Shown here: positions 8,318-17,679 of the stretch, in pieces
Layout: each line of letters begins with the position of its first letter
Numbering within the stretch: the stretch's first letter is position 1
Origin: Chlorobiota bacterium
Lineage (GTDB): Bacteria; Bacteroidota; Ignavibacteria; Kapaibacteriales; NICIL-2
DNA: 64,000 bases
Direction of reading: 5' to 3'
Assembly: GCA_026415505.1 (NCBI GenBank)
Contig: JAOAGY010000033.1
Span: 88,818-152,817 of the forward strand
Made by a program: the position numbers and the translations under genes
Notes under the pieces: generated by a model
What the model was told of the DNA's origin: nothing
What the model saw: the letters and a program-made list of their open reading frames with translations, nothing else
The model's database searches: none

Positions 8318-10042
8318 TCAGTTGAGCGGTTGTGCCAAGTCGTCCGATGCCGTGCTCGCTCGCATATCGCGGACGCGCAGGAGCGGAATCCCTTTGGTTT
8401 CTTCCTCGATGGTGAAAATCATCGAAAACGGCGTGTGCGACTGCACTACCGCACTGCTGTCGCTCGATTGTGGTGCGACAGCATCGATGACGAAGTTCGA
8501 TTGCAAGACGCGGAATCGAATCTGATTGCGTCCGTGCGTGCGAATCGAGCCGTGGAGCTGAACGCCGGTTGCGACGAACAGGGGTTTGGTGTTGTTGTAG
8601 CCATACGGCGCAAAGCGGGGCAGCACATCGAGCACGGTCGGCGTCAGCTCGGGCAGTTGCATCGGTGCATCGATTGTCAGCTCCGGCAGCAGCATTTCTT
8701 CGCTGATCGCCTCGCTGGCTATGCGATCGAATTTTTCGTCGAGCAGTGGAATGTTTTCGATCGGCAGCGCGAGTCCGGCAGCGTGTTTGTGTCCGCCGAA
8801 TTCCAACAGCAGCGACTCGCATTGCTTGAGAGCTGCGTGAATGTCGAAGTTGCGAATGCTTCGAGCCGATCCTTTTGCGATGCCGTCGCTCGATGTCAGC
8901 AGAATCGTCGGCAGATGGAAGCGTTCGACCAGCCGCGATGCGACGATGCCGATCACACCAGGATGCCACACAGGCGAGTGAAGCACCAGCGACCGGCGCG
9001 GAGACGCCGCCAAGATGCGTTCGGCTTCCTGGCGTGCTTGCTCGAAGGTGATTTCGTCGAGCGTGCGGCGTTTGCGATTGTCGTGTTCGAGCGATTGCGC
9101 GATGCGAAACGCCAGCAAAGGATTCGTCTGGAGCATCATCTCGACGGCACGTCGTGCATCGCCGAGCCGTCCGGCAGCGTTGATGCGCGGTGCGATGCCA
9201 TAGACGATGCTCGATGTGGTGATGCTGCCGTAATCTGCGCCGACGCAGTCGATCAATCCGCGGAAGCCCGGGCGCGGATCGGTGTTGAGTTTGCGCAAGC
9301 CGTGCGCGACCAAGATGCGATTCTCGCCGAGCAGCGGAACGATGTCGGCAGCCGACGCGACAGCGACGTAGTCGAGATAGTCGAACGCCCTCTCGTGCAT
9401 GCCGCGCCGGATGCACATCGCTTCGACGAGCTTGAACGTGACACCACAGGCGGCAAGGTGCTTGAAGGGGTAGGGACAATCGGGAATGAGCGGATCGAGA
9501 ATCGCGTAGGCGTTCGGCAGCGAGTCAGCCGGCTCGTGGTGATCGCAAATGATGACGTCGAGACCTTTCGAACGTGCGTATGCGACGACGTCGTTACTGG
9601 TGATGCCGCAGTCAACGGTGATGAGCAAACTGGCATGCTGAGCCAGCGCCGTATCGACGCTCAGCTGCGACATGCCGTAGCCTTCGCTCAAACGGTCGGG
9701 GATGTAGTAGCACACGCGTGCTCCGAGCGAGCGGAGAAACTCGACGAGCATCGCTGTCGAAGCGGTGCCGTCGACGTCGTAGTCGCCGTGAATCCAAATC
9801 GTCTCGCCGGAACTGATCGCCCGCTCGATTCGCTCGACCGCCCGCTCCATGTCCGCCATCAAGAACGGATCGTGCAAATCCTCCAATCGCGGGACGAAGT
9901 ATTGTTGTGCATCGGCGGGCGTGCTCATGCCACGCGAAGCGAGTACCCGCGCGATGGGGCGCGGTATCGCTAATTGCTGGCTGAGCGTCGAGACGATGGA
10001 TTCATCGGGCTGTGCACGCAAAACCCAACGATAGTTCGACAA
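8318..10042 (-). CDS. recJ: Single-stranded-DNA-specific 5'-3' exonuclease RecJ
   Basis: 574 residues, normal for the family. The DHH phosphoesterase motifs are present: Asp87, Asp89 and Asp91 in HGDYDVDG, Asp144 in the VDCG motif, and Asp167-His168-His169 in CDHHEP. The DHHA1 domain contains the GGHKHAAG motif. RecJ resects 5' ends in the RecF pathway and mismatch repair. It is the first gene of a recJ, Dna2-like, ruvC run. A TAAGTTTG box lies 28 bases upstream of the ATG. Confidence 0.96.
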   Translation of the reverse strand: MSNYRWVLRAQPDESIVSTLSQQLAIPRPIARVLASRGMSTPADAQQYFVPRLEDLHDPFLMADMERAVERIERAISSGETIWIHGDYDVDGTASTAMLVEFLRSLGARVCYYIPDRLSEGYGMSQLSVDTALAQHASLLITVDCGITSNDVVAYARSKGLDVIICDHHEPADSLPNAYAILDPLIPDCPYPFKHLAACGVTFKLVEAMCIRRGMHERAFDYLDYVAVASAADIVPLLGENRILVAHGLRKLNTDPRPGFRGLIDCVGADYGSITTSSIVYGIAPRINAAGRLGDARRAVEMMLQTNPLLAFRIAQSLEHDNRKRRTLDEITFEQARQEAERILAASPRRSLVLHSPVWHPGVIGIVASRLVERFHLPTILLTSSDGIAKGSARSIRNFDIHAALKQCESLLLEFGGHKHAAGLALPIENIPLLDEKFDRIASEAISEEMLLPELTIDAPMQLPELTPTVLDVLPRFAPYGYNNTKPLFVATGVQLHGSIRTHGRNQIRFRVLQSNFVIDAVAPQSSDSSAVVQSHTPFSMIFTIEEETKGIPLLRVRDMRASTASDDLAQPLN

Positions 10043-10070
10043 CGTGTTGAAAGCCGAAAATGAACTGTTG

Positions 10071-10078
10071 CAAACTTA
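10071..10078 (-). promoter_or_regulatory. Candidate -7 box TAAGTTTG upstream of recJ
   Basis: Read on the minus strand the octamer is TAAGTTTG, an exact match to the TAnnTTTG element of Bacteroidota sigma-A promoters, 28 bases before the recJ ATG. The same octamer occurs before hprK. I see no well-placed -33 TTG. Confidence 0.45.
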
Positions 10079-10145
10079 GCAATTCGGCGCCAATTCCGTG
10101 CCAGAGCCTTTGCCCGAATTTTGCGGACCACATGCAAGCGAACGC

Positions 10146-11243
10146 ATGCCCCGTTTCCATCGAAAACCGCATCGAAAATCCATTCTCCGCCGCGATGCCG
10201 TGCGGATCGGAGGCGAAGAGGTCGAAGAACGCTCGATCGCGCTTTCGACCGAATTGAAGAAAGACCCAGCCAAACATCGAGAGAAAGCCGATATCGTCGG
10301 GCGTATCGTCGGTGTCGCCAGTGCCTTTTGGCTGGTCGAGGAAGAGTCCGTCTATGGTGCACCGCACAGCGAGCCGTTTGCAGCGACGCACGAATGCATC
10401 GTCGGCGGAGTCGTCACCAGCGACAACCCCGACGACGAATCGCTCCTTGCCGTCGGTGATTGGGTGGAGCTTGCGCGTGTCCCCGACGAACCCGGCAAAG
10501 GCGTCGTCGTTCACGTTCGCCAGCGCACGTCGCGGCTGTTTCGCCAGTCGCCCGCCGAACGCCAGGTGCACGTGATTGCTGCCAACGTCGAGCGAGCATT
10601 CTTTGTCCATGCAGTCACGCAGCCGTATTTCAGCCGCCGCTTGCTCGATCGTCACCTGATAGCAGCCGAAGTGGGCGAGGTCGAGCCGGTGATCGTTTTC
10701 AACAAAGTCGATTTGGGCATCCCGCCGGATGTCGAGCACGCGATCGCATTCTATCGCGATCGGCTCGGCATTCGCACTTGTCTGACCAGCACCGTGACGG
10801 GCGAAGGTATCGAGCAGGTCCGTTCTGCGATGGAAGGCGTCACCAGCGTTCTGGTCGGTGCGTCGGGTGTCGGCAAATCAGCGCTGGTCAATGCGTGCTT
10901 CGGAATCAATCTCCAAACAGTGCGGACAATCTCGCGCAAGTACCAACGCGGACGGCATACGACGACGAACGCACGGCTTTTCCACTTGCCCGGTGGCGGT
11001 CAGCTCATTGATACACCCGGTTTGCGCGAGTTCGCTTTGGCACGCATCGAACCGGAAGAACTGGCGTTCTATTTCCACGACTTCGATCCGTACTACCCCG
11101 ATTGCAAGTACCTGCCGTGCACACATACGCACGAGCCGGATTGTGCCGTTCGTGCTGCGGTCGATCGCGGCGACATCGAATCCGAACGGTACGAAAGCTA
11201 CGTACTTATCTTCGAATCGCTCAACGAACAGGAGGAACGATGA
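10146..11243 (+). CDS. rsgA: Ribosome small-subunit-dependent GTPase RsgA
   Basis: 365 residues from the ATG at 10146; an upstream in-frame ATG at 10098 would add 16 residues not typical of the family. The GTPase domain is circularly permuted as in all RsgA proteins: NKVD (G4) comes first, then GASGVGKS (G1) and DTPG (G3). An OB-fold precedes it. The zinc motif is seen as CKYLPCTHTHEPDC near the C-terminus. RsgA checks late 30S ribosome assembly. The stop overlaps the start of the next gene (ATGA). Confidence 0.95.
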   Translation: MPRFHRKPHRKSILRRDAVRIGGEEVEERSIALSTELKKDPAKHREKADIVGRIVGVASAFWLVEEESVYGAPHSEPFAATHECIVGGVVTSDNPDDESLLAVGDWVELARVPDEPGKGVVVHVRQRTSRLFRQSPAERQVHVIAANVERAFFVHAVTQPYFSRRLLDRHLIAAEVGEVEPVIVFNKVDLGIPPDVEHAIAFYRDRLGIRTCLTSTVTGEGIEQVRSAMEGVTSVLVGASGVGKSALVNACFGINLQTVRTISRKYQRGRHTTTNARLFHLPGGGQLIDTPGLREFALARIEPEELAFYFHDFDPYYPDCKYLPCTHTHEPDCAVRAAVDRGDIESERYESYVLIFESLNEQEER

Positions 11244-11716
11244 CATTCCGCTTGTTGTTTGTCGTAAGCATCGCCAGCGTGATGGCACTGGCGCAACGAG
11301 GCTCGACCGGTTTCGGTATCGTTCTCGGCGATCCGACCGGACTGACGCTCAAACACTGGGTGGCACGCGATCAAGCGATCGCTGCCAGTCTGGGCGGCTC
11401 GTATTTCGGTTCGCCACGTATCGGTGTGGACTACTTGTGGCATTTCAATGCATTTCGCAGCTCGATCGTCATGCTGTACGGCGATGCGGGCGTCGCGATC
11501 GGATTCGGCAAAGGTGTGCGGTGGTGGGGCGACCGCGGCTACAAGTACTACGACCGAGACGAAACGCGGATCGGAGTGCGAGGCATGTTCGGAGTCAACG
11601 TGTTGCCGCGCGGAGTGCCGCTCGAAATTTTTCTCGAACTCGGTCCACTGGTGACGATCGCGCCGGGCTTCGGTTCGTCGGTGGATGTCGCGCTGGGGAT
11701 GCGGTTCTATCCGTAG
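11240..11716 (+). CDS. Small secreted outer-membrane beta-barrel-like protein
   Basis: 158 residues from the ATG that overlaps the rsgA stop, preceded by a good AGGAGG site inside rsgA. The first 18 residues form a signal peptide ending MALAQ. The rest alternates hydrophobic and Gly/aromatic residues (GFGIVLGDPTGLTLKHW, GVDYLWHF) and ends in FYP, as in small outer-membrane barrels. No enzymatic motif is visible. A role as an envelope structural protein is inference from composition. Confidence 0.7.
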   Translation: MTFRLLFVVSIASVMALAQRGSTGFGIVLGDPTGLTLKHWVARDQAIAASLGGSYFGSPRIGVDYLWHFNAFRSSIVMLYGDAGVAIGFGKGVRWWGDRGYKYYDRDETRIGVRGMFGVNVLPRGVPLEIFLELGPLVTIAPGFGSSVDVALGMRFYP

Positions 11717-11796
11717 AGGCTGCTATTTTCGCAGTGCGTCTGTCGCGACTGTTGGCGGCAGCGCAGTGACCAGCGAGCACAATATCCCGTGAATGT

Positions 11797-13551
11797 ATGC
11801 CTACGATCACGATCGACGGACAGAAAATCGAAGCGCAGCCGGGCAAAACCATCATCGAGGCGGCGCTCGAAAGCGGTATCGTCATCCCGCACTTTTGCTG
11901 GCATCCGGCGCTGAGCGTCGCGGGCAATTGCCGCATGTGCTTGGTGCGTGTCGGCTCGTACAAGAAAGCAGCCGACGGTTCGATCGAGCGCGATGCGGAG
12001 GGCAATCCGGTCGTTCAGTGGATGCCCAAACTCCAAATCGCTTGCGCAACGCCGGTCGCCGATGGGATGGTCGTCGATACACAAGGCGAAAAGACTATTG
12101 CGGCACAAAATGCCGTGATGGAGTTTTTGCTCATCAACCATCCGCTCGATTGTCCGATCTGCGACGAGGCGGGGCAATGCAAGCTGCAAGAGTACGCGTT
12201 CACTCACTCGCGCGGCGAAAGCCGGTTCGTCGAAGAAAAAGTGCACAAGCCCAAGCGCGTTCGCTGGAGCGATCGGATCGTTTTCGATGGCGAGCGGTGC
12301 ATCATGTGCTCGCGGTGCATTCGCTTCGCCAACGAAATCGCCAAGCAACCTGTGCTCACGTTCGTCGAGCGCGGCGACCACGTCACCATCGAACTGTTCG
12401 AGGGCACCGAGTTCGATTCGCCCTATTCGATGAACGTCATCGAGCTGTGTCCGGTCGGTGCGCTGACCAGTGCCGACTTTCGCTTCAAAGCGCGGGTGTG
12501 GGACATGAGCTTTACGCCGAGCATCTGTCCGGGCTGCGCTCGCGGATGCAACATCAACATCGGCGTGCGCGACAACGAAATTTTGCGTCTGGAGCCACGT
12601 GCCAATCCGCACGTCAATCAGTACTGGATGTGCGACGATGGTCGCTTGAGCCAATACCGCTGGGTCAACACCAATCGCACGAGCGGCGCAGCGTTGCGAC
12701 ACGGCAGCGAGCTCGTCCCTGCTTCGTTCGACGAAGCGACCGAGGTCGTCGCTCGGGCACTCACCGATCGCGGTGGCATGCTGATACTGTCCGGTTCGAT
12801 CACCAACGAGGATGCATACGTCGCTCGCAAGCTTGCCGGTGCGGTGAGCGGTGTAGAGGTGATTTTCGTCGAGCGGAACGATCCGTCGTTCGGCGATGAT
12901 TTTCTCCGGTGCAGCGATCGCAACGCCAACAGCACAGGACTTCGCACGCTCGGCATCGCGAGCGCTTCGTGGAACGACGTGTTCGATCGCATCAGCCGCG
13001 TGCGCCCCGATGTGGTGTATTTCGTCGGTGCCGATCCGTTCGCCGATGGTCACACCGAGTGGGCTGACGTGCTCGCATCGGTGCCGATGGTCGTTGCACA
13101 AGTGAGCAATCGTTCTCGGCTCGTCGAAGTGGCGCACGTGGTGTTGCCTGCTGCGACGTATGCCGAAATCGAAGGCACGTTGACCAACATCGAAGGATGG
13201 GTGCAATACCTGCAGCCGGCGGTCGAAACGCACGAAACACTCCGGATCAACGGCATGAAACAAAGCCGGCTGGACAAATTCGGCGCACCGAACGATCGCT
13301 GGACACACGGCGAACGTCGCGTGTGCCGACCGCATTGGCAGTTGCTCAGCGGTGTGGCGACTGCTGCGGGGCATCGTTGGAACTATCGCACCGCAGCCGA
13401 TGTGTTCGCAGAGCTGTCCGAGACAGTCGAGCAATTCCGTCGCATGACCTACGAGGCGCTGCGCGAGTACCGCGGCATCCGTCTCGGCAGCGAGCCTGAA
13501 CCGGTCGGCGTCGTCTATCAGTCGCATTACATGAAACCGCAGTCGGAATAA
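11797..13551 (+). CDS. nuoG: NADH-quinone oxidoreductase subunit G (short form)
   Basis: 584 residues, much shorter than the roughly 900-residue proteobacterial NuoG. The N-terminal [2Fe-2S] ferredoxin domain has Cys34, Cys45, Cys48 and a fourth Cys at 83. It is followed by the His115/Cys119/Cys122/Cys128 cluster ligands and by CIMCSRC with ELCPVGAL for another [4Fe-4S] centre. A molybdopterin-oxidoreductase-like [4Fe-4S] site (CPGCARGC...WMC) and a truncated catalytic-like domain complete the protein. It carries electrons in the peripheral arm of complex I. It starts the nuoG-nuoH-nuoI run. Confidence 0.93.
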   Translation: MPTITIDGQKIEAQPGKTIIEAALESGIVIPHFCWHPALSVAGNCRMCLVRVGSYKKAADGSIERDAEGNPVVQWMPKLQIACATPVADGMVVDTQGEKTIAAQNAVMEFLLINHPLDCPICDEAGQCKLQEYAFTHSRGESRFVEEKVHKPKRVRWSDRIVFDGERCIMCSRCIRFANEIAKQPVLTFVERGDHVTIELFEGTEFDSPYSMNVIELCPVGALTSADFRFKARVWDMSFTPSICPGCARGCNINIGVRDNEILRLEPRANPHVNQYWMCDDGRLSQYRWVNTNRTSGAALRHGSELVPASFDEATEVVARALTDRGGMLILSGSITNEDAYVARKLAGAVSGVEVIFVERNDPSFGDDFLRCSDRNANSTGLRTLGIASASWNDVFDRISRVRPDVVYFVGADPFADGHTEWADVLASVPMVVAQVSNRSRLVEVAHVVLPAATYAEIEGTLTNIEGWVQYLQPAVETHETLRINGMKQSRLDKFGAPNDRWTHGERRVCRPHWQLLSGVATAAGHRWNYRTAADVFAELSETVEQFRRMTYEALREYRGIRLGSEPEPVGVVYQSHYMKPQSE

Positions 13552-13565
13552 TCGCCCCCGAGGCT

Positions 13566-14600
13566 ATGTCGTCGCTTGCTTTCACACTCGTCAAAGGAGC
13601 GATCGCGCTCAATTTCGCGCTGGTCATCGCAGCCGCGCTCGTGTATCTGGAGCGGCGGATTTCAGCGTGGATGCAATACCGCATCGGTCCCAATCGCGTC
13701 GGTCCCTTCGGTTTGCTCCAGCCGCTGGCGGACGTGCTCAAGCTCTACACGAAGGAAGACATCGTTCCGTACAACGCCAACAAAACATTCCACCGGCTGG
13801 CGCCGATCATCTCGATTGCCGTTGCGCTTGCGATGCTCTGTGTGATCGCGCCCGCAAGCTATGTTTTGCTCGAAGATGGAACCAAGCTTTTCATCGCTGT
13901 TGCGCCGAATGTGAACGTCGGATTCCTCTTGATTCTGGCGCTCAGCTCGATCGGCGTGTACGGCATCACGTTGGCAGGGTGGTCGTCGAACAACAAGTAT
14001 TCGCTACTGGGCGGGCTGCGTTCGTCGGCGCAGATGATTTCTTACGAACTTGCGATGGGACTTGCGGCTGTCGCAGCCGTGATGCTCAGCGGCTCGCTCG
14101 ACATGAACCACATCATCGCTTCGCAAGCTGGCGGGCGCTGGAACATTTGGTTCCAGCCGATCGGGTTCATCGTGTTTTTGGTCGCCTCGTTCGCCGAAAC
14201 CAATCGGGCGCCGTTCGATTTGCCCGAAGCCGAGCCAGAGCTTGTCGGCGGTTACCACACCGAGTTTTCCGGCATGAAGTTCGGCTTGTTTTACCTGGCT
14301 GAGTACGCCAACATGTTCACTGCCTCGGCGGTGATGACGACGCTGTATCTGGGCGGCTACGACATGCCGTTTTTGCCGCAGCTACTCGGTTTGCAGGAAG
14401 GCACCGTCGCGCGGGTACTCTTCGAGCTGGCGGTGTTTTTCGGCAAAGTGAGCGTTCTGCTGTTTTTCTTCATCTGGGTTCGCTGGACGTTGCCGCGCTT
14501 TCGCTACGACCAACTGATGAATCTCGGATGGCGAGTGCTGCTGCCTCTGGGATTGGCGAACATTATCGTCACCGGCGCAATCGTCTTTTTCGTTCGATAA
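13566..14600 (+). CDS. nuoH: NADH-quinone oxidoreductase subunit H
   Basis: 344 residues with about eight hydrophobic helices. The diagnostic motif [22 protein letters not shown] is near the N-terminus, and the loop [23 protein letters not shown] is conserved in all NuoH/ND1 proteins. It forms the quinone-chamber side of the membrane arm of complex I. It lies 14 bases after nuoG and 19 bases before nuoI. Confidence 0.97.
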   Translation: MSSLAFTLVKGAIALNFALVIAAALVYLERRISAWMQYRIGPNRVGPFGLLQPLADVLKLYTKEDIVPYNANKTFHRLAPIISIAVALAMLCVIAPASYVLLEDGTKLFIAVAPNVNVGFLLILALSSIGVYGITLAGWSSNNKYSLLGGLRSSAQMISYELAMGLAAVAAVMLSGSLDMNHIIASQAGGRWNIWFQPIGFIVFLVASFAETNRAPFDLPEAEPELVGGYHTEFSGMKFGLFYLAEYANMFTASAVMTTLYLGGYDMPFLPQLLGLQEGTVARVLFELAVFFGKVSVLLFFFIWVRWTLPRFRYDQLMNLGWRVLLPLGLANIIVTGAIVFFVR

Positions 14601-14619
14601 CCATCGGAGCACATTGGCG

Positions 14620-15117
14620 ATGAACGTAACGACCAACACACGAGCCGAGCGAATGTCGTTCTGGGAGAAGCTCTATCTGCCGGAAATCGCCAAAGGCTTG
14701 GCGCTGACGTTCAAGACCATGTTCAAGCCGAAGATGACGCGGCAGTACCCCGAAGAGCGATGGGAGCCGCTCGGCAGCTATCGTGGACGTCCGGTGCTCG
14801 TGTTGGAAGAAGACGGCGAGCGGTGTGTCGCCTGTGGTTTGTGTTCGCGTGTTTGTCCGGCGCTGGCGATCGAAGTCCAAGCCGCCGAGACCGCGCGCGA
14901 CAAAGAACGTTACCCCGCCAAATTCGAGATCAACATGCTGCGCTGCATCTACTGCGGCTTGTGCGAGGAAGTTTGTCCCGAAGAAGCGATCGTCATGAGC
15001 AAGGATTACGACATCGTTTTCCACTCACAAGAGGAAGCCATCTTCGGCAAAGACAAGCTGCTCGTACCGATCGCGCGATTGCAAGAGCGTCTGGAGTTCC
15101 TGCGGCAGTACAAGTAG
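14620..15117 (+). CDS. nuoI: NADH-quinone oxidoreductase subunit I
   Basis: 165 residues from the ATG at 14620; an in-frame TTG at 14614 is less likely. Two 8Fe ferredoxin motifs are present, [12 protein letters not shown] and [12 protein letters not shown], which hold clusters N6a and N6b that pass electrons toward quinone. The order G-H-I matches other complex I operons, but no nuoJ follows; the next gene encodes a LytR_C-domain protein only 3 bases away. Confidence 0.96.
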   Translation: MNVTTNTRAERMSFWEKLYLPEIAKGLALTFKTMFKPKMTRQYPEERWEPLGSYRGRPVLVLEEDGERCVACGLCSRVCPALAIEVQAAETARDKERYPAKFEINMLRCIYCGLCEEVCPEEAIVMSKDYDIVFHSQEEAIFGKDKLLVPIARLQERLEFLRQYK

Positions 15118-15120
15118 GCG

Positions 15121-15552
15121 ATGGGCAGCGTTCGTCGTATCGTGCGCTGGCTATGGGTGACAGCGCTCGGCGTCGCGGTACTCGTGTTGGGGGCATCGTT
15201 GGTGTGGCGAGTGTTCATTCGTCCGCCGGTCGAACCGGTCATCGAACCAGAATCGGGGCGTGTCGTTCAATTGCGCGTTCTCAACGGTGCAGGAGTGCCC
15301 GAGCTTGCGCGTCGCGTGCAGCAGTATTTGCGCCGGCGCGGTTTCGACGTCGTCGAAGCTGCCAATGCCGCCACGACAGTCGAGCGCAGCTACGTCGCCG
15401 ATCACCTCGGCGACAGTATTGCCGTCGAGCGAGTGCTCTATGCCGTCGGGCTTCCGCCGGATGCCGTGCGACGACAAATCGACTCGGACCTGGTGATTCA
15501 CTGCAGTCTCGTTATCGGTACCGATTGGCAATCGCTGCGACCGTTTCGATGA
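15121..15552 (+). CDS. Membrane-anchored LytR C-terminal-domain protein
   Basis: 143 residues: one N-terminal transmembrane helix (about 9-31), a Pro/Glu linker, then a LytR_C domain (LRVLNGAGVPELARRVQQYLRRRGFDV...). LytR_C domains often accompany LytR-CpsA-Psr enzymes, which attach polymers to the cell wall, but no LCP catalytic domain is present here. Placement just before rsfS resembles the linked LytR_C and rsfS genes of other phyla. The biochemical role is unknown. Confidence 0.75.
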   Translation: MGSVRRIVRWLWVTALGVAVLVLGASLVWRVFIRPPVEPVIEPESGRVVQLRVLNGAGVPELARRVQQYLRRRGFDVVEAANAATTVERSYVADHLGDSIAVERVLYAVGLPPDAVRRQIDSDLVIHCSLVIGTDWQSLRPFR

Positions 15553-15580
15553 TGAATGTTCCACTATCGCGCATTGTCGA

Positions 15581-16006
15581 GTGATAAACGACTCGCACGT
15601 GTCGGTTGCGCACGTCAAGCACATTCGTACCGCACGAGATTTGGCGCGGCTTTGCGCACTCAGCGCCGATAGCAAAAAAGGTACCGACATCGTCGCCATA
15701 GACATCAGCCAGATCGACGGTTCGCCGGCGGAGTGGTTCGTCATTGCCACCTGCTCGTCGGATCAACAAATCCGCGCCGTCGCCGAGCACATCGAGAAGG
15801 AAACCGCACGCCACGGTATTGCATCGCCGCGTAGCGAAGGGTGGGAAGCGTTGCAGTGGGTGATTCTCGACTATTTCGACGTTGTCGTTCACCTGATGCG
15901 CCCGGAAGCTCGCGCATTTTACAAACTGGAAAATCTCTGGGGCGATGGGCATTTCTACCGTCTCAGCGCCGACGGACGGCTCGTTCGCTCTACCGTTCGC
16001 ACCTGA
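15581..16006 (+). CDS. rsfS: Ribosomal silencing factor RsfS
   Basis: 141 residues with the DUF143/Iojap pattern: DIVAIDISQIDGSPAEWFVIATCSSDQQIRAVAEHIE, then SEGWEALQWVILDYFDVVVHLM and FYKLENLWGD. RsfS binds ribosomal protein uL14 and blocks subunit joining under starvation. The start is a GTG at 15581, with another GTG 18 bases inside; no ATG is available upstream in frame before a stop. argS follows after 20 bases. Confidence 0.93.
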   Translation: MINDSHVSVAHVKHIRTARDLARLCALSADSKKGTDIVAIDISQIDGSPAEWFVIATCSSDQQIRAVAEHIEKETARHGIASPRSEGWEALQWVILDYFDVVVHLMRPEARAFYKLENLWGDGHFYRLSADGRLVRSTVRT

Positions 16007-16026
16007 AACCATCGGCACCGATTCGT

Positions 16027-17679
16027 ATGCTCTTCGATTCGATACGCACGATCGTTCGCAATGCTTTGGAGCGGCTCGGTCTCGCTGACGTCGAGCCGAC
16101 GATCGAACTGCCGCGTCACGAAAGCCACGGCGATGCTGCGACGACGGTCGCGTTGCAAGTGGCACGACGACTGGGCAAACCGCCGCGCACCATCGCCGAA
16201 GAAATTGTCGCTCGGATGGACTACGATCCGAGTCGCATTGCCGCTGTCGAGATTGCCGGTCCGGGATTCATCAACTTCCGTTTTCGTCCACGGTACTTTG
16301 CCGACGTATTCGAACGGATTCTCGATCGTGGCGAGCGATTCGGATTTTCCGACCGGTACGCCGGCAAACGAGCCAACGTCGAATACGTCAGCGCCAATCC
16401 CACCGGTCCGCTTCATCCCGGGCACGGACGAAACGTCGCTCTCGGCGACAGCATCGCCCGACTGCTCGAAGCGGTGGGCTATCGCGTCACGCGCGAGTAC
16501 TACTTCAACAACGCCGGGCGGCAGATGCAGAACCTGGCGCGTTCGATTTATGCGCGCTATCGGCAATTGCTCGGCGATACCGACTATCCGTTCGACGAAG
16601 AAAACGGCTACAAAGGCGAGTACATCTTCGACATCGCACGCGAACTCATCGCCGAGTACGGCGACCGTCTCCGCCAGGAATCCGACGAAGCACTCGCCAT
16701 CTGCCGCACCAAAGGGGAGCAATGGTGCTTTGCGTCGATTCGGCGCACGCTCGAGCGGCTCGGTGTGCATCACGACGTCTTTTTCAACGAGCATTCGCTC
16801 TACACCGATGGTCACATCGAACGGACGATCGCTGCGTTGCGCGAGCGCGGCTTGGTGTACGAAAAAGACGGCGCCACATGGATCGCAACGACCAAACTCG
16901 GTTTGGAGCAGGATCGCGTCATCGTCAAGTCCACCGGCGAACCGACGTATCGGCTGCCGGACATGGCGTATCATTGCATCAAGCTCTCGCGGGGAGACGA
17001 TTTGATCGTGGACGTATTCGGAGCCGACCACATCGCGACGATACAGGAAGTGCTCGCTGCCGTCGGTGCGCTCGGTTACGACACTTCGCGCGTCAAAGTC
17101 GTGCTCCACCAGATGGTCACCTTCATGAAGGACGGTGCGCCGTACAAGCTTTCCAAGCGTAGCGGCGAACAGTACACGCTCGACGATCTCATTGACGAAC
17201 TCGGTCCGGACGTGGTGCGCTACTTTTTCGTCATGCGGGCAGCCGAGACGCAGCTCGTGTTCGATCTCGATTTGGCTCGCCAGCAGAGCGAAACCAATCC
17301 GGTGTTCTATCTCCAGTACGCCCATGCGCGCATTTGCTCGGTGTTCGCCAATGCACGCCAGCTCGGCATCGAGCTACTATCGCGCGACGCGCTCGCACTC
17401 GACAGAATCGAGCATCCTGCCGAATGCGCATTGATCCGCACGCTGGCACAGTTTCCCGACGTCGTCGAACGTGCAGCCGATCAGCTTGCACCGTACATCG
17501 TCGCCGACTACCTCCACACGGCAGCGGAAGCATTCCACACGTTCTACCACGAATGCCGCATCCTCGGTGCGCAGAGCGACGATCTGGTTCGCGTGCGCTT
17601 GGCGCTTGCCGACGCGACACGAACCGTACTGCGCAATGGCTTGAGCGTGTTGGGAGTCAGCGCGCCGGAACGGATGTAG
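16027..17679 (+). CDS. argS: Arginine--tRNA ligase
   Basis: 550 residues from the ATG at 16027; an open frame continues upstream across rsfS but is not part of the protein. The class I signature appears as HPGH (130-133) in NPTGPLHPGHGRN. A KMSKS-equivalent is seen in YKLSKRSGE, and the C-terminal DALR anticodon-binding domain starts near QYAHARICSV. The enzyme charges tRNA-Arg. Its stop codon directly abuts the stop of the convergent thioredoxin-like gene. Confidence 0.97.
   Translation: MLFDSIRTIVRNALERLGLADVEPTIELPRHESHGDAATTVALQVARRLGKPPRTIAEEIVARMDYDPSRIAAVEIAGPGFINFRFRPRYFADVFERILDRGERFGFSDRYAGKRANVEYVSANPTGPLHPGHGRNVALGDSIARLLEAVGYRVTREYYFNNAGRQMQNLARSIYARYRQLLGDTDYPFDEENGYKGEYIFDIARELIAEYGDRLRQESDEALAICRTKGEQWCFASIRRTLERLGVHHDVFFNEHSLYTDGHIERTIAALRERGLVYEKDGATWIATTKLGLEQDRVIVKSTGEPTYRLPDMAYHCIKLSRGDDLIVDVFGADHIATIQEVLAAVGALGYDTSRVKVVLHQMVTFMKDGAPYKLSKRSGEQYTLDDLIDELGPDVVRYFFVMRAAETQLVFDLDLARQQSETNPVFYLQYAHARICSVFANARQLGIELLSRDALALDRIEHPAECALIRTLAQFPDVVERAADQLAPYIVADYLHTAAEAFHTFYHECRILGAQSDDLVRVRLALADATRTVLRNGLSVLGVSAPERM

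Noticed and set aside
6660..8525. Very long open frame antisense to the Dna2-like gene (over 600 codons)
   Set aside because: Long antisense frames occur opposite most genes here because of GC and codon bias. This one has low-complexity Arg/Val/Asp composition and no motifs, while the minus-strand gene has full nuclease and helicase motifs.
8259..9479. Upstream extension of the Dna2-like reading frame across recJ
   Set aside because: The extension is Arg/Ser/Ala-rich, lies on the same strand in another frame of recJ and has no domain. The ATG at 8258 fits the start of the real protein.
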